9,729 bases of DNA from an uncultured Victivallales bacterium (GTDB taxonomy: Bacteria > Verrucomicrobiota > Lentisphaeria > Oligosphaerales > JAFGRS01): assembly GCA_903834675.1 (NCBI GenBank), contig CAILKC010000785.1, positions 1-9,729 of the forward strand, in the 5' to 3' direction. Below are positions 5,896 to 9,729 of the stretch, piece after piece. Numbering within the stretch: the first letter of the stretch is position 1; each line of letters begins with the position of its first letter. The notes beneath the pieces were generated by a model, which was not told where the DNA came from, searched no databases, and was given only the letters and a program-made list of their open reading frames with translations. The translations under genes and the position numbers were made by a program.

Positions 5896-8800
5896 TCACA
5901 AACCGGGCTCGGGACGCATGGGCGCGGCGGCGCCGGTGAAGGGGATCGCCCATTCGACCTCGGCCTGGCGGAACTCCAGTTCCTTCATCCAGACATCGCC
6001 GCCGAGGTGGGTCAGGCTGGCGCTGGCCGGGTTCAGCGGGAATTCGAAGCGCGGCGAGAACCCCGGGGGGATGAAGACGAAGACACGACCCGTTGCTCCC
6101 GGCAAGCGCCGACAGCGCCCGCTCAAGGTTCGTTTCTCGGTGTCCCATGAGGCCGCCAGGAGGTCGTGCCAACCACCCAGGATGTGCATATCCGTGCCGA
6201 TAACCTGCGGCTCACCGGTGAGACGGTGAATGAACAGCACCCGGCTCGAATGGGGCGGCAGCTCAAGATCGAGGCGCCTTTGGTGGACCCCGAGGAAGCG
6301 CGCTTCCCAGAATTCGAAGACCGCCAGGTTCTCCTCTGACCTCAACCCCAGGGCCGCGAACTCGACCGAGCGGCTCTGCGGCTGGTCCTCGTGGTTGAAC
6401 AGGCCGACCACCTCCCAGGCGCCGAAGGGCTGTTGGCAGTGCAGGTGCCAGACAGAGGGGATGCTGCGCTGGAAGAGGTCCAGGGGTCGCATCGCGGGTC
6501 CGCCCGGCGGCAGCACCTGCTGCATGAGCCGAAGACGGGAGGGCGGCAGGTATTGGAACTCGTCGCTGAAGGAGATGCTGCAGCCTGCCAACGCCATCAG
6601 AGCCAGACGCTGGCGCACCTCCTCGAGGTCGGCCTGCATGCGCACGCTCAGGTCGCAGACTTCGCGGCGGTAGAGTCGGCCGTTGACCCACCAGCTTGCC
6701 GCCAGGGCCCGGGCGTTCTCGCGCGTGACCGGGATGACCCCGGCCACGCCGCCGTCGAGCAGATCATTGCCGCCGTAGGCCGCATCGGCCAGGCCGACCG
6801 CGAGTAGCGGCGGTGGCTGGCAGTAGCGGATGAACGCCGCCGGGCCAGCCCCCGCACGGATGGCCTCCATCGCCCGCCGCAGCACGCCCCAGCCACGCGT
6901 ACGGAATGCATCGTGCTGCGCGAAGTGGTCGGCGCCGCACGAGGCGAGGAAGTCGATCTTGTAGTAGCTCACGCCTGCGGCCGTGAGTCGAGCGAAGGTG
7001 TCCTTGACGAAGGCGTACGCATCGGGGTGTGTGGCGTCCAGTTCGTAGCAGTTGGGGTTGGGTACCCAGTACCAGCGCCAGTTCACGCGTGGCTGGCCGG
7101 CCTCATCCTTGAGCATCCACTCAGGGTGCGCCTTGAACACGTCGCTGACCTCGGCGACATCGGTGGGCGAGATCCAGACGCCAAGCCGCAGGCCGTAGCG
7201 CTGGCGGAGTTCCTCGGCGAGCCATGCGAGTCCGTGCGGAAAGCGCTCGTTGGTCACCCAGTCACCGGTCACGTCGCCACGTTGCCAGCCGTGGTCGAGC
7301 TGCATGATCTCCAGGCCGAGGGGCTTGAGGTAGGCGGCCGCCACGGCGGCATTCGCTAGGACGAGATCTTCCGTCATCGCCATGCGGTGTGCATACCAAC
7401 TACACCACAGAGAGTTAGGCGTAGTGCGAACGGGGTGGTTCGCCAGGGCGGCGATGACGTCGCCGTAGCGCTCCAACGTCGCCTGGGGCTCGACGCCTGC
7501 GCTCACGACGACCGCGTCGAGGGTCAGGGTCTGGCCCGGCGCCAGACGGCGCCCCAGGAAGCTTTGTGAAAGGGTCAGAGCCGTGCCGGATTCCTGGGTG
7601 CGGAAGCGCGCCGAGAGCCGTGGTCTGGCTTCCTGCCCGGTGAGGAATCCCGCCAGCAGCAGGCTGGGCGGATCCTGGTGGCCCAACGCCAGCACCATCG
7701 TGCCGTCATAGCCGCGTTCCGAGGTTGCCGCGTCTACCGCGCCGACGGGTTCGGTGACCCACAGGGAGTCGCCGGCTACCGTCACCACGCCCGGGGTCTG
7801 GAAGGTCTGCCCGGCATGCCACCAACCGCCCTTGTCGGCAGCCAGATCGAGCCATGTGACCTGGCCCAGGGCCACCTCGTGGTCGGTACCGTTGGCGATG
7901 CTGCCAGTCACCACGATGTCGGGCCGGTCCCAATAGACGCACAGCCGCCGCTCGCAGCGCAGTGTGTCGCCCCAGGTCTGGACCAGCTGCGTGCCCTGGC
8001 CAAGTTTGTCGGACAGCGGCATGACGGTGGCCTTGAGATTGGCTGGCGCGTAGGTCTGCCCGTCAACCTCGATGCGAGCGTCGGCCCCGCGCAGGGCGGC
8101 GTCGACCGGGGCGAGCCAGGTGGCGCTCCAGCGGCCGGTGGCCTCGTCCAACTCCAGCACGACCGCCTTACCGGTAAGACGAACTCGACAACCGGCACGG
8201 ACGATCGCAACCCCGGTGTCCGTTGCGGTGTCGGCAGCCTCACGGCGCACGGCGTCGGTGTCGGCGAGGCGCGGCGACCAGATGGGCAGCATGGCTTCCG
8301 TGGACTGGCCCAGGCGGCCGGCGGCGATGGCCAGGAGTTCGGCGGCATCGTAGAGGCTCGCCTGATCCGCCGCAGCGAGCTTGTCCCAGGCGGTTTCCCG
8401 GCGGGCGAGTTCGTCGTACCGGGCGGCGACAGCCCCGGCCCGGTCCTGGACGCGCAGGCGGCGCCGGACATCGGTCGCGTCCAGCGCTGCGACCGCAGTG
8501 CGCTCCGTCGCCAGCGCGCGGCCGGCCGCCGTCAGATGCTCCACTATCCGGGCGCGCATCGTCTCTGGCGGCAGGGGCTGTCCGAGCACCACGATCTCGT
8601 AGATGTCGGTGTGGGTCGAGGGACCCCCGGAGCCGGTGATGAGCAGGCGCAGCGCCGTCGTCTGCACCGGCGGGAACGTTGCCAGCCAGGAGCGACCGGG
8701 AGCGGCGGGGAGGTCGAGGACGGTGGCGAAGGTGTCACCGCCTGCTTGCGCCACCTGGATTGCCCCTGACCTGAATCCGTCGTTGCCAATGGCTTCGCCG

Positions 8801-9114
8801 AAGAGTGCCACGGCGCAGACCTGCTGCGGGCCGGCAAGCCGGAGCGTGAGCCACTGCGGCGCGGCGGGGCTGGGTTCATCCGCCGCGACCCACTTGCTGC
8901 TTGGGTTGCCGTCGACGGCGAGTTCAGGACGGTAACCGTCGCCGAAGGAACTGGAGGCTGTCGCAGCCACGACCCGCAGATCCCGGAGACCGGCGGGACG
9001 CTGCCAGGCGCCCCAGTCGGCGGCGATGGGTTGCACCTCGGCGGGCGCCGCCAGGGCAGATGCTGCGGTCAGGGCAGCCAGAAGAGTACAGGAGGTGGTG
9101 GCCAAACTGTTCAT
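5896..9114 (-). CDS. Secreted GH36-like alpha-galactosidase with F5/8-type-C domain
   Basis: This 1072-residue predicted exported glycosidase probably releases alpha-linked galactose or a related sugar from oligo- or polysaccharides. The ATG at 9114 gives a Sec signal peptide (about residues 1-23, cleavage after ALA or ALAA), and AGAGGAG lies just upstream; the frame continues further but loses both. A discoidin/F5/8-type-C carbohydrate-binding-like domain spans about 45-178 (SSSFGDGYRPELAVDGNPSSKW). A helical, charged stretch (183-270) precedes a beta-rich region (about 272-560). The catalytic barrel (about 565-860) shows LDHGW (D607), LGVWISP, and YYKIDF with the likely nucleophile D721. 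The acid/base is probably D784 in DAAYGGND. A beta domain (about 880-965) and an additional C-terminal domain (968-1072) follow. Clan GH-D membership is fairly secure. The exact substrate is not: divergent GH36/GH27 relatives include other alpha-glycosidases. It appears to be transcribed alone. Confidence 0.88.
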   Translation of the reverse strand: MNSLATTSCTLLAALTAASALAAPAEVQPIAADWGAWQRPAGLRDLRVVAATASSSFGDGYRPELAVDGNPSSKWVAADEPSPAAPQWLTLRLAGPQQVCAVALFGEAIGNDGFRSGAIQVAQAGGDTFATVLDLPAAPGRSWLATFPPVQTTALRLLITGSGGPSTHTDIYEIVVLGQPLPPETMRARIVEHLTAAGRALATERTAVAALDATDVRRRLRVQDRAGAVAARYDELARRETAWDKLAAADQASLYDAAELLAIAAGRLGQSTEAMLPIWSPRLADTDAVRREAADTATDTGVAIVRAGCRVRLTGKAVVLELDEATGRWSATWLAPVDAALRGADARIEVDGQTYAPANLKATVMPLSDKLGQGTQLVQTWGDTLRCERRLCVYWDRPDIVVTGSIANGTDHEVALGQVTWLDLAADKGGWWHAGQTFQTPGVVTVAGDSLWVTEPVGAVDAATSERGYDGTMVLALGHQDPPSLLLAGFLTGQEARPRLSARFRTQESGTALTLSQSFLGRRLAPGQTLTLDAVVVSAGVEPQATLERYGDVIAALANHPVRTTPNSLWCSWYAHRMAMTEDLVLANAAVAAAYLKPLGLEIMQLDHGWQRGDVTGDWVTNERFPHGLAWLAEELRQRYGLRLGVWISPTDVAEVSDVFKAHPEWMLKDEAGQPRVNWRWYWVPNPNCYELDATHPDAYAFVKDTFARLTAAGVSYYKIDFLASCGADHFAQHDAFRTRGWGVLRRAMEAIRAGAGPAAFIRYCQPPPLLAVGLADAAYGGNDLLDGGVAGVIPVTRENARALAASWWVNGRLYRREVCDLSVRMQADLEEVRQRLALMALAGCSISFSDEFQYLPPSRLRLMQQVLPPGGPAMRPLDLFQRSIPSVWHLHCQQPFGAWEVVGLFNHEDQPQSRSVEFAALGLRSEENLAVFEFWEARFLGVHQRRLDLELPPHSSRVLFIHRLTGEPQVIGTDMHILGGWHDLLAASWDTEKRTLSGRCRRLPGATGRVFVFIPPGFSPRFEFPLNPASASLTHLGGDVWMKELEFRQAEVEWAIPFTGAAAPMRPEPGL

Positions 9115-9729
9115 CGCGACTCCTCTTGGTGGGGCAAGAACGTCTGTGGGAGTGTCCTCGTCGCCGTCCGCCGCCCACGCCGCGCCGCCGGGCACTACCC
9201 CAGTCCCGACTGCGGGTCCGGCAGCGCCTTTCACCGAGGCAGACCATAGCCCACCAGGCGGCAGGGGCGAGCCATCTTCCCTGCCTGCACCCAACGTCGC
9301 ATGGACCGCCCTTCGGCTCCCTCCGCGGTGTGGGCGGATACCCAGGGCGTTGCCCCATGTGCGCTAACGGTGGCAGCGCTCGTGCGTGGCGGGGACAGGG
9401 CTGTTTCCTTTTTCCGGGTGGTAGGCACGCTGGAGTCGGAGGTCCGCACCGGCCCTGCCGGGGCTTCCGCCGTACATGGGGGTCTTGCAGACGGCGGGTA
9501 CTGCGAACCCGCCCGAAACGGGCTGGGCATCGCGGGCTCCAAGGCGGCAAGCAGCATCATGGCAGACGCCTGCCAGATCTCGCGGGGGCTTCGTCTCGAC
9601 CTGTGCAATAAGGGAGTTCGTCTGGAGCGCTGAAGGCGCGCTGCCATACCAGCCCAGGGCAACGCCCTGGGAATAGGACGGTTATGGGTTTGAGCCCTGT
9701 AGGGGCGAGCTATCTGCCATACCTCCGCA
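9115..9729. other. Gene-poor 615-bp region upstream of the glycosidase gene
   Basis: I see no gene here that I can support. Several frames are open over 100-200 codons on both strands, as expected at this GC content, but their translations are Arg/Pro/Ala/Ser-rich, lack recognisable motifs, and overlap one another. The region must hold the glycosidase promoter on the minus strand; I could not pick a convincing -10/-35 pair. Hairpins of the form GGGC-GTT-GCCC (9345-9355) and CCCAGGGC-AAC-GCCCTGGG (9653-9671) are the only clear structure. Confidence 0.5.
9641..9723. repeat. Hairpin repeat CCCAGGGC-AAC-GCCCTGGG with flanking direct repeats
   Basis: A perfect 8-bp stem with a 3-base loop occupies 9653-9671. 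The decamer CTGCCATACC precedes it at 9641-9650 and recurs at 9714-9723, 73 bp later. The second decamer is preceded by GTAGGGGCGAGC, similar to GAAGGCGCG before the first, so two degenerate units appear to be arranged in tandem. The same GGGC/GCCC stem with a GTT loop appears at 9345-9355. The second unit runs up to the window end, so its full extent is not visible. Confidence 0.65.

Noticed and set aside
7678..8769. A 363-codon plus-strand open frame antisense to the glycosidase gene
   Set aside because: It is entirely inside a gene with clear signal peptide, domains and catalytic motifs on the other strand, and has no recognisable domain itself.
9231..9662. Minus-strand 143-codon open frame in the right-hand intergenic region considered as a gene
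   Set aside because: Composition is Arg/Pro/Ser/Ala-rich with no motif, it overlaps other open frames, contains the hairpin repeat core, and runs into the glycosidase leader.

Overview
The window is GC-rich bacterial chromosome with four well-supported genes, one decayed transposase-like fragment and several families of short, hairpin-forming intergenic repeats. Loose gene packing, repeat-filled spacers, an FHA-GAF-cyclase, a doubled PilT ATPase and a very large secreted GH36-type glycosidase together suggest an environmental, polysaccharide-using Gram-negative-type bacterium, possibly of the PVC group or a related candidate phylum. This assignment is an inference from style and content; no rRNA or other phylogenetic marker is present.

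Layout. Positions 1-508 are non-coding: an exact 64-bp direct repeat around a G-tract cluster (1-180), a GC-rich palindromic block (about 228-380) and a short AACGTTC tandem (394-411). A minus-strand gene (509-2083) encodes an FHA-GAF-class III nucleotide cyclase. A 219-bp divergent spacer separates it from a plus-strand gene (2303-4483) encoding two complete PilT-family motor ATPases in one polypeptide. This gene converges, with a 34-bp gap, on minus-strand mutM (4518-5351), the DNA glycosylase for oxidised purines. Next is a 545-bp non-coding stretch (5352-5896) holding two copies of a roughly 124-bp hairpin-rich repeat and a transposase-like helix-turn-helix remnant. A minus-strand gene (5896-9114) encodes an exported 1072-residue GH36-like alpha-galactosidase with an F5/8-type-C domain. 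The last 615 bases hold no convincing gene but carry more hairpin repeats.

How the genes may work together. The cyclase and the tandem PilT are divergent neighbours. cAMP (or another cyclic nucleotide) and type IV pilus retraction are linked in other bacteria, so a shared surface-motility or attachment regulon is plausible but not shown. mutM and the glycosidase look like independent units. The most distinctive items are the tandem PilT fusion, which keeps both active sites and has a Shine-Dalgarno-like sequence at the junction, and the duplicated three-hairpin repeat that appears to interrupt the transposase-like reading frame. I found no CRISPR array, tRNA, rRNA or recognisable defence system.
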